A stretch of DNA of 64,000 nt from Methylopila sp. 73B (lineage in GTDB: Bacteria; Pseudomonadota; Alphaproteobacteria; Rhizobiales; Methylopilaceae), in the NCBI RefSeq assembly GCF_000526315.1, contig NZ_JAFV01000001.1, positions 1 through 64,000 of the forward strand. Direction: 5' to 3'. How positions within the stretch are numbered: position 1 is the stretch's first letter; each line of letters starts with the position of its first letter. Positions 9,140 to 16,880 of this stretch are shown here, one piece after another. A model generated the notes under the pieces. The model was not told where the DNA came from. It ran no database searches and worked only from the letters and a program-made list of their open reading frames with translations. The position numbers were made by a program, and so were the translations under genes.

Positions 9140-9584
9140 CCCGACAGCTGAAGCCTCGCCGCCATGCGATCGCCAGCGCGGCCTTCGTCCTCGCCGCCGG
9201 GGCTTCGGCCCCGGCGCAGGCGCTCGATGAGGACGTTATCCGCAACGTGCTGACGCCGGTCTATTTCGCGCAGAGCCTGACGGCGGTCTGCGTTGGGCGT
9301 GACAGGACGTGCGGCGCGCGCTCGACCACATCAGGGACGAGAGCATTTCGGGGATGACGCGCGACCAGGCCGCACCCATCGCTCTGAGCGCTGCGGCCTC
9401 CGCTCGGGCGATGGCGCTCGGCTTCGTCCGGATGCCGAGCGGACGAGACGCGGACGAGCAAAGCGAGCGCCTTGCGGACTGGTGTTGGGAGACGGCGCGG
9501 CCGCTGGTGAGGGGCATCGTCGTGCCGCACGAAGTTCGACACCAGGACTTCAAGCAAATGCATCGCAAGGCCCGCAGCAGCTAA
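9136..9584 (+). pseudogene. Frameshifted small periplasmic protein of the czc operon
   Basis: The ATG overlaps the czcA stop (ATGA). The first frame gives a signal peptide (ASAAFVLAAGASAPAQA) and about 20 more residues (DEDVIRNVLTPVYFAQSL), then turns into low-quality sequence. From about 9303 another frame continues sensibly (DVRRALDHIRDES, APIALSAAASARAMALGFVR) to a stop at 9584. A single-base indel near 9300-9305 would join them into a protein of about 150 residues. This is either a real frameshift mutation or a sequencing error. Function is unknown; operon position suggests a periplasmic accessory of the pump. Confidence 0.6.
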
Positions 9585-9698
9585 TCGTAAACGGCTCCAT
9601 TGTGGGATCCCATGCATCTTCGACATGACCGTCCAATTAATCGAATCTTCCAACATAAATATACCGAAATGACAGCATACCAAGGCTGGTCGCTCAAC

Positions 9699-10073
9699 AT
9701 GAAGCGAATATCGAGTTTCATTTCGCATATCTTCGGATGCGGATACCTGGTGATAAAGTCCAAATATATTACTTCCGCTCTAATAACACTGACAGTCGCA
9801 GGCGCAGTTTTCAGCCACGCGCAACAAGAGCATTATAATTCAGATAACACGCAGTTCAACGAAACGGCCGCTTGCCAGGATGACATCAACGCACGTGAGG
9901 GAGGGGCGCTACGCAACCCTTTGATTGATTGCGCAGCCGGCTGTTCCGCCGTCATGATCGACAATGTCGGACTCCGCGAAGTGACGGAACGCCGATCTAC
10001 TGCGTTTCACGTCCGCCCCAGCGCCCCGTGCGGGATCGACTGGTTGCGCCCTACGCGTCCGCCTCGCGGCTGA
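9699..10073 (+). CDS. Possible small exported protein, low confidence
   Basis: An open frame from the ATG at 9699 encodes a hydrophobic segment (SKYITSALITLTVAGAVFSH) followed by a polar region with NTQFNETAACQDDINAREG and four further cysteines. DNA here is clearly poorer in GC than the surroundings, and no ribosome site stands out. The last 40 residues look random. It may be a genuine small secreted protein with a spurious tail or may not be a gene. No family was recognised. Confidence 0.3.
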   Translation: MKRISSFISHIFGCGYLVIKSKYITSALITLTVAGAVFSHAQQEHYNSDNTQFNETAACQDDINAREGGALRNPLIDCAAGCSAVMIDNVGLREVTERRSTAFHVRPSAPCGIDWLRPTRPPRG

Positions 10074-10140
10074 CACCTGCGCGCTCAACTCCTTCATTCG
10101 ATCCCCTCGACCGGCAACGCGTTTGCGCTCGCCGATACGC

Positions 10141-10821
10141 ATGAGCATAGCTATGACATTTCCTAAGTTTTGCGAGCATTCCGCTCAGCCATCTGACCGT
10201 CTCGCGCTTCTTCTAGCGATTTCGAATGAGGCGGTATCGATCTTCGCTCAGCGGTTCAACCTCCCGAAGGGACATCGATTAGAACTTCCCAGCCAAGTTT
10301 CCGCTACATTAGTTGTGATTTCGGGAAGTCTGTCGATCCGCACTTTGCTGCCAAATGGAGATGAGGCATTCATCGGGGAAGCTGAAACGGGCGACCTTGT
10401 AGGCGAAGCCTTTGCGTTCGACAACTGCGATGCGCCCCTCTTCGCCGTCGCCGAGAACGCGGACGTAGAGGCTTGGCGTTTTGCGCGCGGGCATTTCGCT
10501 AAGGCGTTCGACGTCTCTCCTGAATTCGCAAGGGCGGTGGCGCGCGCAATGTCACGACGCTTGTGCACGACCTCGCAAAGAATCATCGAAGCCGCAATGC
10601 TTCGGATGCCCCAAAGACTTGCTGCAGAGCTCCTACGCCTCGCCGAAATGGAAGGCCAAGAGCTCACAATCACTCGCCTTCCCACACATCAAAACCTCGC
10701 TCTACGGATCGGCACGCAACGTGAAGCCGTAACCAAAGAGCTTGGTCGCATGAGACGAGCCGGCGTCATTCGACGCCAGGGCGCAACCCTTCAGCTGATC
10801 GGCTCGACTTGGCGAAATTGA
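10141..10821 (+). CDS. Crp/Fnr-family transcriptional regulator
   Basis: A 226-residue regulator with a cyclic-nucleotide-type sensor domain (about residues 20-130: LPKGHRLELP, ISGSLSIRTLLPNGDEAFIG, AETGDLVGEAFAFD) and a C-terminal winged helix (THQNLALRIGTQREAVTKEL with GVIRRQG wing). Cysteines are few and not spaced as in the FNR iron-sulfur cluster, so it is not an oxygen-sensing FNR proper. The ligand cannot be predicted. The ATG at 10141 was preferred over one 18 bp upstream, but both are possible. It is monocistronic and followed by a strong hairpin. Its DNA is less GC-rich than the czc operon. Confidence 0.85.
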   Translation: MSIAMTFPKFCEHSAQPSDRLALLLAISNEAVSIFAQRFNLPKGHRLELPSQVSATLVVISGSLSIRTLLPNGDEAFIGEAETGDLVGEAFAFDNCDAPLFAVAENADVEAWRFARGHFAKAFDVSPEFARAVARAMSRRLCTTSQRIIEAAMLRMPQRLAAELLRLAEMEGQELTITRLPTHQNLALRIGTQREAVTKELGRMRRAGVIRRQGATLQLIGSTWRN

Positions 10822-10837
10822 CACGTCTTCAAAAAAA

Positions 10838-10862
10838 AGGGCCAGCCGAACAGGCTGGCCCT
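10838..10862. terminator. Bidirectional hairpin terminator
   Basis: A 10-bp stem AGGGCCAGCC / GGCTGGCCCT with a 5-base loop sits between the convergent regulator gene (plus) and the small secreted gene (minus). On the minus strand the stem is followed directly by eight T (A run at 10831-10838), a classical intrinsic terminator for the minus-strand gene. On the plus strand the T run is missing, so termination there would be weaker. Confidence 0.85.
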
Positions 10863-10914
10863 CTGGCATTAGCTACTAAAGCATCGCTAATTTAACCTCG
10901 GCATTGATCAAGGC

Positions 10915-11166
10915 CTAACGAAATTGCTTAGGCAAGGATCCATAAAATTGAGCGCGATCCCGTGCATGCTGATTGGTCGAATTAATGAATGGCGGGTCCA
11001 CCCAAGCTTCACGCAAATTTCTATTTGATCCTGACTTAGGGACGCTTTCAAAGAAAGCGGCCCGGTCGCGCTCATGTTGATTGGTAGAATTATAGGGAAG
11101 GTTATTAGCAACAGCTGAGGGCGCAATCGCCAATTGGGCGATAACAGCAGCTAAAATTAGCTTCAT
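10915..11166 (-). CDS. Small secreted protein with a duplicated NSTNQH-RDRA motif
   Basis: An 83-residue protein with a signal peptide (AVIAQLAIAPSAVA, cleavage before NNLP). The mature 60 residues are essentially two copies of one motif: YNSTNQHERDRAAFFESVPK and, 18 residues later, INSTNQHARDRAQFYGSLPK, identical or similar at most positions. Such a duplication under selection suggests a real binding or structural unit. No cysteines and no recognised domain. It has its own intrinsic terminator downstream, and a 175-bp AT-richer region upstream for a promoter. Function is unknown. Confidence 0.75.
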   Translation of the reverse strand: MKLILAAVIAQLAIAPSAVANNLPYNSTNQHERDRAAFFESVPKSGSNRNLREAWVDPPFINSTNQHARDRAQFYGSLPKQFR

Positions 11167-11341
11167 GATCGATTCCTATGTTCGCGTAAGTCGTTATCAG
11201 GATGAATATCCGTATCCCCAGCGCTAGAATGAAGCAGTGATTATTTATACATTTTATGTCACATAGTTGTTAGATAATCTCGCTTGCTACTTATGCTGCG
11301 ACGCAGGCCGTGCGCATGTCTGAAATTATGAGCTACGCGGC

Positions 11342-11706
11342 ATGAGCTCGGTTATGGACCGTCACGCCGCGTCCTCGCCCTCGACCGACGTGCCGGAGAC
11401 CAGCGAGGAGCGGCGCGAGCGCGTGTTGCGGCAGTGGTCGTCGGCCGAGCAAGCGCTGTGGCGGGCGGTCGACCATAAGCGCCCTGCGTTCGCCCTCGTG
11501 CTCTCGGTCTGCTGCGGCGGGCGCGAGCTTCCGCATGGGGCGGCGTTCGACGAGCAGCTCACGTGCCTCAAGCGCGCACTGGCGGGGCTCGGCGAGCACG
11601 GGCGGATCGGGGAGCCCACGCGGCCGATGCGCTCGGAGAAGAACGACAGCCGACGTGGGACCACGACGGCAAAGAGGTCGCCGTCATCTACCGCGAGCGC
11701 GGGTGA
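11342..11706 (+). pseudogene. Possible broken small hypothetical gene
   Basis: The frame from 11342 reads as a plausible soluble protein (SEERRERVLRQWSSAEQALW, HKRPAFALVLSV) to about 11600, then becomes Ser/Arg-rich noise. Another frame gives a convincing ending, EERQPTWDHDGKEVAVIYRE, with a stop at 11704-11706. One indel near 11610-11640 would join them. No family was recognised, so this is only a suggestion of a decayed gene. Confidence 0.3.
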
Positions 11707-11942
11707 GAGGCGGGCGGGCGGACCTGGTGGGGGGAGGCATTGGTCCGGCGTCGGACATGTTAGGGGCCGTACGGCGATCCGAACGTCCGCGGGGTCGCAG
11801 CCCCCGGGGGTGACCAGTTTGGCAGCCGATTTAAAGCCTAAAGTCGCTAAAGTCACTAATCGCGCGCCAGTCTTGCAGAAGCGACGAGGCGCGTAGCCGC
11901 GGGTCCGAACGCAGGGGCGCATCTGGCGGCGCACCACTCGAT

Positions 11943-14258
11943 TCAGTCTTTCGGAGCCTTCGTAAGGGTCAGCAGACGAAGCGCATTTGCGGTGACCAGC
12001 ACGGTTGCTCCGGTGTCAGCGAGAATCGCCATCCATAGCGTAGTGACCCCAAGGACGCTCGTGACCAGGAACACGCCCTTCAGGCCAAGTGCGATAGCGA
12101 CGTTCTGGTGGATGTTGCCAAGTGTGGCCCGCGAGATGTGAATGAGGTCCGCGACTCCCCCGACGCGCCCGCCGAGCAATGCGACGTCCGCTGTGGACAG
12201 CGCGACCTCCGTGCCACCGCCCATGGCCACGCCGACGTCAGCTGCGGCCAGCGCGGGCGCGTCATTGATCCCATCTCCGACCATCGCGATCGGACCATCC
12301 TTCTTGAGCGCTTCGATCGCCGCCAGCTTGTCCGCCGGCATCAGGTCAGCGCGCGCCTCAAGCCCTAAGCCATCGGCGATGGCGTTCGCGGTGCGCGCGT
12401 TGTCGCCCGTTAGCATAAGGGTCCGCACGGTCATCGCCTTCAGGGCCGCGAGTCCTTTCACGGCGTCGGAGCGCGGCTCGTCACGGACGGCGATCAATCC
12501 AAGAGCTGTGGCGTCGTCCGCGACTACGACGACGGTCTTGCCCTGGTGCTCAAGATCGGCGATCTGCGCGGAAGCCGCCGCACCAAGGCGATCGCCGGCG
12601 GCGCGCGGCGCAAGTACGCGAATGCGGCGCCCTGCAACGAGGCCGGAGACGCCGCGGCCAGGCTCGGCCGCCGCCTCGGCGACTTCCGCCACAACGACGC
12701 CGACAGCTTGAGCCCGCTCCAAGATCGCGCGGCCAATCGGATGGCTAGATGCGCTCTCTACCGCCGCCGCGAGACCGGTGACTTCCAGTTCTGAGGCACC
12801 GAGGGCGATCACGTCGGTGACACGCGGTTCACCGGCTGTAAGCGTGCCGGTCTTATCGAAAGCGACGGTCTTGACGCGTGCAAGCGCCTCGAGCGCGGCG
12901 CCGCTCTTAATGAGCAAGCCACGGCGGGCCGCGGCGGCGATGCCGGAGGCGATCGCGGCCGGCGTCGAAAGCACCAGCGCGCACGGGCACGCTATCAGAA
13001 GCAGCGAGAGCGACCGGTAGACCCAAGTCGTCCAGTCGCCGCTGAGCAGAAGCGGGGGAACAATCGCAACGAGGGCCGCGGCACCCATTGCGGCAGGCGT
13101 GTACCAGCGGCTGAAGTCATCGATGAAGCGCGCCGTCGGGGCCTTCTTGGACTGCGCGTTCTGAACCTCATCGATGATGCGGGCGATGGTGTTGTTCGCC
13201 ACCGTGCGGGTGACCGAGACTTTCAAAGTCGCGTTGGCATTGACGCTACCGGCGAACACGGCATCGCCGGGCCCACGCACGACGGGGGCGGATTCGCCGG
13301 TTACCGCCGACTGATCGATGTCAGACGTGCCATCCACTATTTCGCCGTCAGTTGCGACGCGGTCGCCGGGTCGAACCACGAGGATCTGTCCCGGCCTCAA
13401 GCTTGCGGCCTCGACAGTCCTTAGCGCACCGTCCTCCTCGATCACAGCGGAGCTCGGCATCAGCTTCGCAAGTGAGCGAATGCCAGAGCGGGCGCTGCCG
13501 GCGGCGATCCCCTCGATCAGTTCGCCAACCGCAAATAGGAACACCACGACTGCAGCTTCTTCCGCCGCGTCGATGAACAGCGCGCCGATAGCGGCGACCG
13601 TCATCAAGGTCTCGATCGAGAACGGAATCCCCGCGCGCGCCATGGTCCAGGCGCGCTTGGAGAACGGGATGAGTCCCGCGACTGCAGCGGCAGTGAAGAT
13701 CCAGCGCGAATAGGCCGGCTCGGTCAGGCTCATCAAACTTGCGGCGCCGAGCACTCCGGCCAAGACCAGCACCAGGCGGCCCTTCGCCTTCTGCCACCAG
13801 CGTTTGGTGTCATCGCCCTCGTCGGGATCGTGGGCATGGTTGTGCCCGGAGTGAAGGTCGACCGGCCCGGTGCGCGATCGGTCAGGATCATGCCCCTCAT
13901 GCCCGTGATCATGGTCGCGGTCGTGACGGGAATGTCCATCGGCGGCTTTTGCCGCCGCATGACCATGGTAAGGGCCACAGCATCCGCTGGTTTTGGGCTC
14001 GGCAACGACTGCGGTCTTAGGCGAGATCGGTCGGACGGCGAAGCCGAGGCTACGGATCGAGCTCGCGATGCCATCGTCGGGACCGTCATCGGTGGTCGTG
14101 ACGTCGACCAGTCCTGAGGTGATGTTTACTGTGACGTCGCGCACGCCCGGACGTCGCCTCACCACGATCTCGATCTTCGCAGCGCAGCTCGCGCAGTCCA
14201 TGCCATCGACCTGGAACCGGACTTGCCGTCCGGTATCGCCCGCTGCAGCTCCGATCAT
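11943..14258 (-). CDS. zntA: Zn/Cd/Pb-exporting P-type ATPase (P1B)
   Basis: Heavy-metal translocating ATPase, 771 residues from the ATG at 14258. A longer TTG-started frame is rejected because that TTG lies inside the -10 region of the promoter. Order: an HMA domain with GMDCASCAAK (about residue 19); a His/Asp-rich linker with several HDHGH-like clusters; TM helices; the actuator domain; the CPC metal motif in LLIACPCALVLSTPAA; the phosphorylation site DKTGTLTAG; the HP motif in SSHPIGRAI; and GDGINDAPALAAADVGVAMG. The CPC plus His-rich combination is typical of Zn2+/Cd2+/Pb2+ exporters (ZntA/CadA). It faces a MerR-type gene across a shared operator, so metal induction is very likely. Confidence 0.92.
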   Translation of the reverse strand: MIGAAAGDTGRQVRFQVDGMDCASCAAKIEIVVRRRPGVRDVTVNITSGLVDVTTTDDGPDDGIASSIRSLGFAVRPISPKTAVVAEPKTSGCCGPYHGHAAAKAADGHSRHDRDHDHGHEGHDPDRSRTGPVDLHSGHNHAHDPDEGDDTKRWWQKAKGRLVLVLAGVLGAASLMSLTEPAYSRWIFTAAAVAGLIPFSKRAWTMARAGIPFSIETLMTVAAIGALFIDAAEEAAVVVFLFAVGELIEGIAAGSARSGIRSLAKLMPSSAVIEEDGALRTVEAASLRPGQILVVRPGDRVATDGEIVDGTSDIDQSAVTGESAPVVRGPGDAVFAGSVNANATLKVSVTRTVANNTIARIIDEVQNAQSKKAPTARFIDDFSRWYTPAAMGAAALVAIVPPLLLSGDWTTWVYRSLSLLLIACPCALVLSTPAAIASGIAAAARRGLLIKSGAALEALARVKTVAFDKTGTLTAGEPRVTDVIALGASELEVTGLAAAVESASSHPIGRAILERAQAVGVVVAEVAEAAAEPGRGVSGLVAGRRIRVLAPRAAGDRLGAAASAQIADLEHQGKTVVVVADDATALGLIAVRDEPRSDAVKGLAALKAMTVRTLMLTGDNARTANAIADGLGLEARADLMPADKLAAIEALKKDGPIAMVGDGINDAPALAAADVGVAMGGGTEVALSTADVALLGGRVGGVADLIHISRATLGNIHQNVAIALGLKGVFLVTSVLGVTTLWMAILADTGATVLVTANALRLLTLTKAPKD

Positions 14259-14291
14259 TTGCGCGTCCTCGACGATTGACTTAGAGGCAGA

Positions 14292-14320
14292 TGGATACAA
14301 CCTCTAGCGGCTAGAGTTGC
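14292..14320 (-). promoter_or_regulatory. MerR-type promoter/operator of the P-type ATPase
   Basis: Read on the minus strand: -35 TTGCAA, a 19-bp spacer, -10 TATCCA. The spacer holds the dyad CTCTAGC-C-GCTAGAG (plus-strand 14302-14316), perfect over 7-bp arms. A 19-bp spacer with a dyad between the boxes is the hallmark of promoters that MerR, ZntR or CadR activates by untwisting DNA. The regulator gene starts 16 bp beyond the dyad on the other strand, so it probably also controls itself. Confidence 0.85.
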
Positions 14321-14332
14321 AAGAGGTAAATC

Positions 14333-14791
14333 ATGGCGAAGAAGCGAGCGGACCCACTGCGGCGGTCTATCGGCGATCTCTCCCGGATGACGGGCACCAA
14401 GATCCCGACAATTCGCTACTACGAATCCATTGGTTTGATGCCCGAGCCGGCGCGCTCCACCGGCAATCAGCGCGCCTACGACGATAGCCACGCGACACGA
14501 TTGGCGTTCGTCCGGCATGCCCGTGAGCTGGGCTTCTCGCTCGATGCGGTCCGCGAACTGTTGGCGCTATCCGATGACCCTGCCCGCTCCTGCGCTGAGG
14601 CGGACCGCATCGCTAGTGAGCAGTTAATCGCGGTCCGTCGACGGATTGGACGGCTCCAGGCTTTGGAGACAGAGTTGGAGCGCATGATCGCGGGCTGCCG
14701 TCACGGCTCGATCGCTGAATGCCGAGTCATCGAGGTTTTAGGCGATCATTCGCTGTGCGGGCACGTCCATGGCGCGCCGGACGACCGATGA
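14333..14791 (+). CDS. MerR-family metal-responsive regulator
   Basis: A 152-residue MerR protein. The N-terminal winged helix is clear (IGDLSRMTGTKIPTIRYYES, then GNQRAYDDSHATRLAFVRHA). A long dimerisation helix follows. The C-terminal part has Cys in RSCAEAD, in GCRHGSIAECRV and in SLCGH, positions suited to binding Zn, Cd or Pb. It is divergent from the exporter and overlaps the same operator region, so it most likely activates zntA when the metal is in excess. The exact metal cannot be told from sequence alone. Confidence 0.9.
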   Translation: MAKKRADPLRRSIGDLSRMTGTKIPTIRYYESIGLMPEPARSTGNQRAYDDSHATRLAFVRHARELGFSLDAVRELLALSDDPARSCAEADRIASEQLIAVRRRIGRLQALETELERMIAGCRHGSIAECRVIEVLGDHSLCGHVHGAPDDR

Positions 14792-14796
14792 CCCCC

Positions 14797-14993
14797 CATC
14801 ACGCGCGCGCTTGAAGCTCAAGCCGCTGGAGATGAGACGCCGGACCTTCTTATGGTTCACGATGAGACATCGCCTCCACGAGCGCCGTGTCGTCCAGGCT
14901 TCGGCGGGGAGCATCGTAATAGGTCGAGCGCGCTATCCCCATCAGCCGGCATCCTTCGGCGACGGAGAGACCGTAGGCCGGTGATCACGGACA
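14797..14993 (-). pseudogene. IS3 OrfB remnant with internal deletion
   Basis: Minus-strand frame reads RLMGIARSTYYDAPRRSLDD and then VEAMSH, which is the N-terminus of an IS3 OrfB. It jumps directly to VNHKKVRRLI, a motif that normally comes tens of residues later, and then ends in unrelated sequence. A whole segment before VNHKK and everything after it, including the DDE core, are missing. It follows an apparently intact OrfA, so the element cannot move by itself. Confidence 0.75.
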
Positions 14994-15289
14994 TAGGCGC
15001 GCTTCTCGGCCGCGGCCCGCTCGAAGAGCCCCTTTAGGAAATCGAGCTCGAGAGCCTGCCGGCCGACGAGCCGCTCGAGAGCGGCGATCCGCGCCTCGTA
15101 TTCCTCCATCCGGTCCGCGGCCTCCGCGTCCTCGTCGAAGGCGCCAGCCTCGTACTTCTGGACCCAAACACGGATCAGGTTGCGCGACAGATCATATCGC
15201 TTCGCAAGCCCATGAAGCGCCTCGCCGGAGATAAACTCCTGCGCGACCTGGCGTTTGAACGCGATGCTGTAGGACCGGTGGCGGGTCAT
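14942..15289 (-). CDS. IS3-family transposase OrfA
   Basis: A 115-residue OrfA: a helix-turn-helix (YSIAFKRQVAQEFISG, GLAKRYDLSRNLIRVWVQKY) and a coiled-coil leucine zipper (EARIAALERLVGRQALELDF). It binds IS ends and normally is joined to OrfB by programmed frameshifting. The ORF is complete, but its OrfB is deleted. Its start region is about 30 bp from a broken dehydrogenase gene, suggesting the element inserted into or next to that gene. Confidence 0.85.
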   Translation of the reverse strand: MTRHRSYSIAFKRQVAQEFISGEALHGLAKRYDLSRNLIRVWVQKYEAGAFDEDAEAADRMEEYEARIAALERLVGRQALELDFLKGLFERAAAEKRAYVRDHRPTVSPSPKDAG

Positions 15290-15321
15290 GGGGTCTCACC
15301 CTCTGAAAGCCCGGCTCCCGG

Positions 15322-15860
15322 TCAATTCCCGAAGCTCAATCCGTCCGCGCCAAGGGCGCCACTCCACTTGCCCGGCGCCACCGCGTTGCAGACGATTCCT
15401 TGCGCCGCATAGTCGGCCGCGATCTGTTTGGTCATGTAGTCGACAGCCGCTTTGGTGACGCCGTAGCCGAGGTCGCCCGGGCGGCGATCATGCCGTGCTG
15501 CGACGACAGGTTGACGATCCGGCCTCGCGCCTCGCCGTAGGGCTCCTGCTTCACCATCCGCCGGACCGCCGACCGGCAGCAGAGGAATCCGCCGGTGAGG
15601 TTCACCGCGAGCAGCCGGTTCCACGCAGCGAGGTCCAGCTCGAGCAAGGGCTGTTGGTGGCGGACGCAGGCGTTGTTGACCAGCACGTCGATGCGGCCGA
15701 ACCGAGCGACGGTCTCCGCGATGAGCGCCTCGACGGCCTCCGGCGAGGCGACGTCGGTCGCGACGAACAGCGCGTCGCCGCCTCCGCTGCGATCGTCGCC
15801 GCGGTCGGCGCGCCGCCCTCGATCACGGTCTCGGTGACGTCGGCGATCACGACCCGCGAG
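15322..15860 (-). pseudogene. Broken short-chain dehydrogenase/reductase (SDR)
   Basis: Fragments of one SDR in three frames. First, RVVIADVTETVIEGGAP (about 15790-15860); then LFVATDVASPEAVEALIAET, RIDVLVNNACVRHQQP and GRIVNLSSQHGM (to about 15480); then GYGVTKAAVDYMTKQIA and GIVCNAVAPG (to about 15340). The NNA, catalytic Ser region and YxxxK are recognisable, but the Gly-rich cofactor motif at the N-terminus and the C-terminal 50 or so residues are missing. At least two frameshifts plus truncation at both ends by IS remnants make it inactive. The substrate is unknown. Confidence 0.85.
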
Positions 15861-15978
15861 ACGGCCGGCGGGGGGATCATGGCGCGATGTTCCCGGCAGC
15901 GGAGATGGCGCCATCCTCTCTGCGATGCGGTCCAATGCAGAGGACACTGTGACGGCTTACGAGCGCGCGTCTGAGCAT

Positions 15979-16830
15979 TCAAAAGCGTAGGCTAGCGTCC
16001 AGCACGTCAATGACGTCGGTGGAGCTGAGCCTCCGACCGATCTGGATCGCCAGGCATTCTCGCGTGAACTCATCGATCACGTCGGCGCAAACGCGCAGCG
16101 TTTGTCGCCAGGCATCCTGAACTTGCGGCCGTCGTGGGTCCGGTCCTCGACGGAGTCGTAAGACCAGACGTGGTCGGGACGTTCCGGCCGCAGCCGCACG
16201 CACGAGCCGTCATTGAACCACAGCCGGCCGCGCTTGGGCTGCTTCGCGGGGACCTTCAGCCCCTCCCGTCGCCAGATCCGCTCGACCCGCTTCAGGTTCA
16301 CGACCCAGCCAGCGGAGCGCAGCAAGGTCGCAATCCGCCGGTAGCCGTAGCGGCGTATCGGGTCGCGAGCGCGACGATGTCAGCGGTCCACGCCGCCTCA
16401 TCGTCGGGCCTCGTCGGGACCTTGCGTTGCGTCGAGCGCTGCTGTCCCAGAATCAGACAGGCTCGGCGCTCCGTGACGCCGAGCTCGCTCACTACGCGAT
16501 CCACGCAGTCGCGGCAGCGGGCGGGGCTGATCAGTTTCCCCGCGCCGCCTCCGCCAGGATCATCTTATCGAGCGTAAGGTCCGACACCGCTCGCCGCAGC
16601 CGGGCGTTCTCAGCCTCGAGCTCCTGCAGGCGCTTCACCCCGGATCAAGTCCGGGGCAGGCTCTGGTCGCCCTTCAGGCCGCCATACTCAGCCCGCCAGC
16701 GATAGAACGTGACCTCCGTCACGCCCGATCGACCTGATCGCTTCCGCGACCGGACGCCCTGCGCCGTCAGAACTTCCATCTGCCGCAGCTTCGCGACGAT
16801 CTCTTCAGCCGTATGCCTCTTCCTCGGCAT
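15979..16830 (-). pseudogene. Decayed IS3-family element (OrfA and OrfB)
   Basis: OrfA starts at 16830 (PRKRHTAEEIVAKLRQMEVL, then SGVTEVTFYRWRAEYGGLKG) and is interrupted by a 24-bp insertion bearing a stop. Its end resumes as ELEAENARLRRAVSDLTLDK to about 16540. OrfB follows in several frames: GVTERRACLILGQQRSTQRK, GWVVNLKRVERIWRREGLKV, GSCVRLRPERPDHVWSYD, then DEFTRECLAIQIGRRLSSTD. The sequence stops there, so the second Asp and the Glu of the DDE core are absent. Multiple frameshifts and 3' truncation show a long-dead copy. Confidence 0.85.
16639..16662. repeat. Palindromic repeat inserted in IS3 orfA
   Basis: Exactly 24 bp splits the OrfA coding sequence between GLKGDQ and VKRLQELEAEN. 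It contains the palindrome CCCGGA-TCAAG-TCCGGG. Its length is a multiple of three, but it brings an in-frame TGA on the minus strand. Removal restores a normal OrfA reading. GC-rich palindromes of this form are common as dispersed repeats in alphaproteobacteria (recalled, not searched). Confidence 0.65.
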
Positions 16831-16880
16831 CGTTCAGTCCGCCACATGGCCAAAAGCCATACCTCAGGGAGGACCGCTTC

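Noticed and set aside
14259-14300. N-terminal extension of the P-type ATPase from a TTG at 14300
   Set aside because: The TTG lies at the -10 box of the MerR-type promoter, upstream of the expected transcription start.
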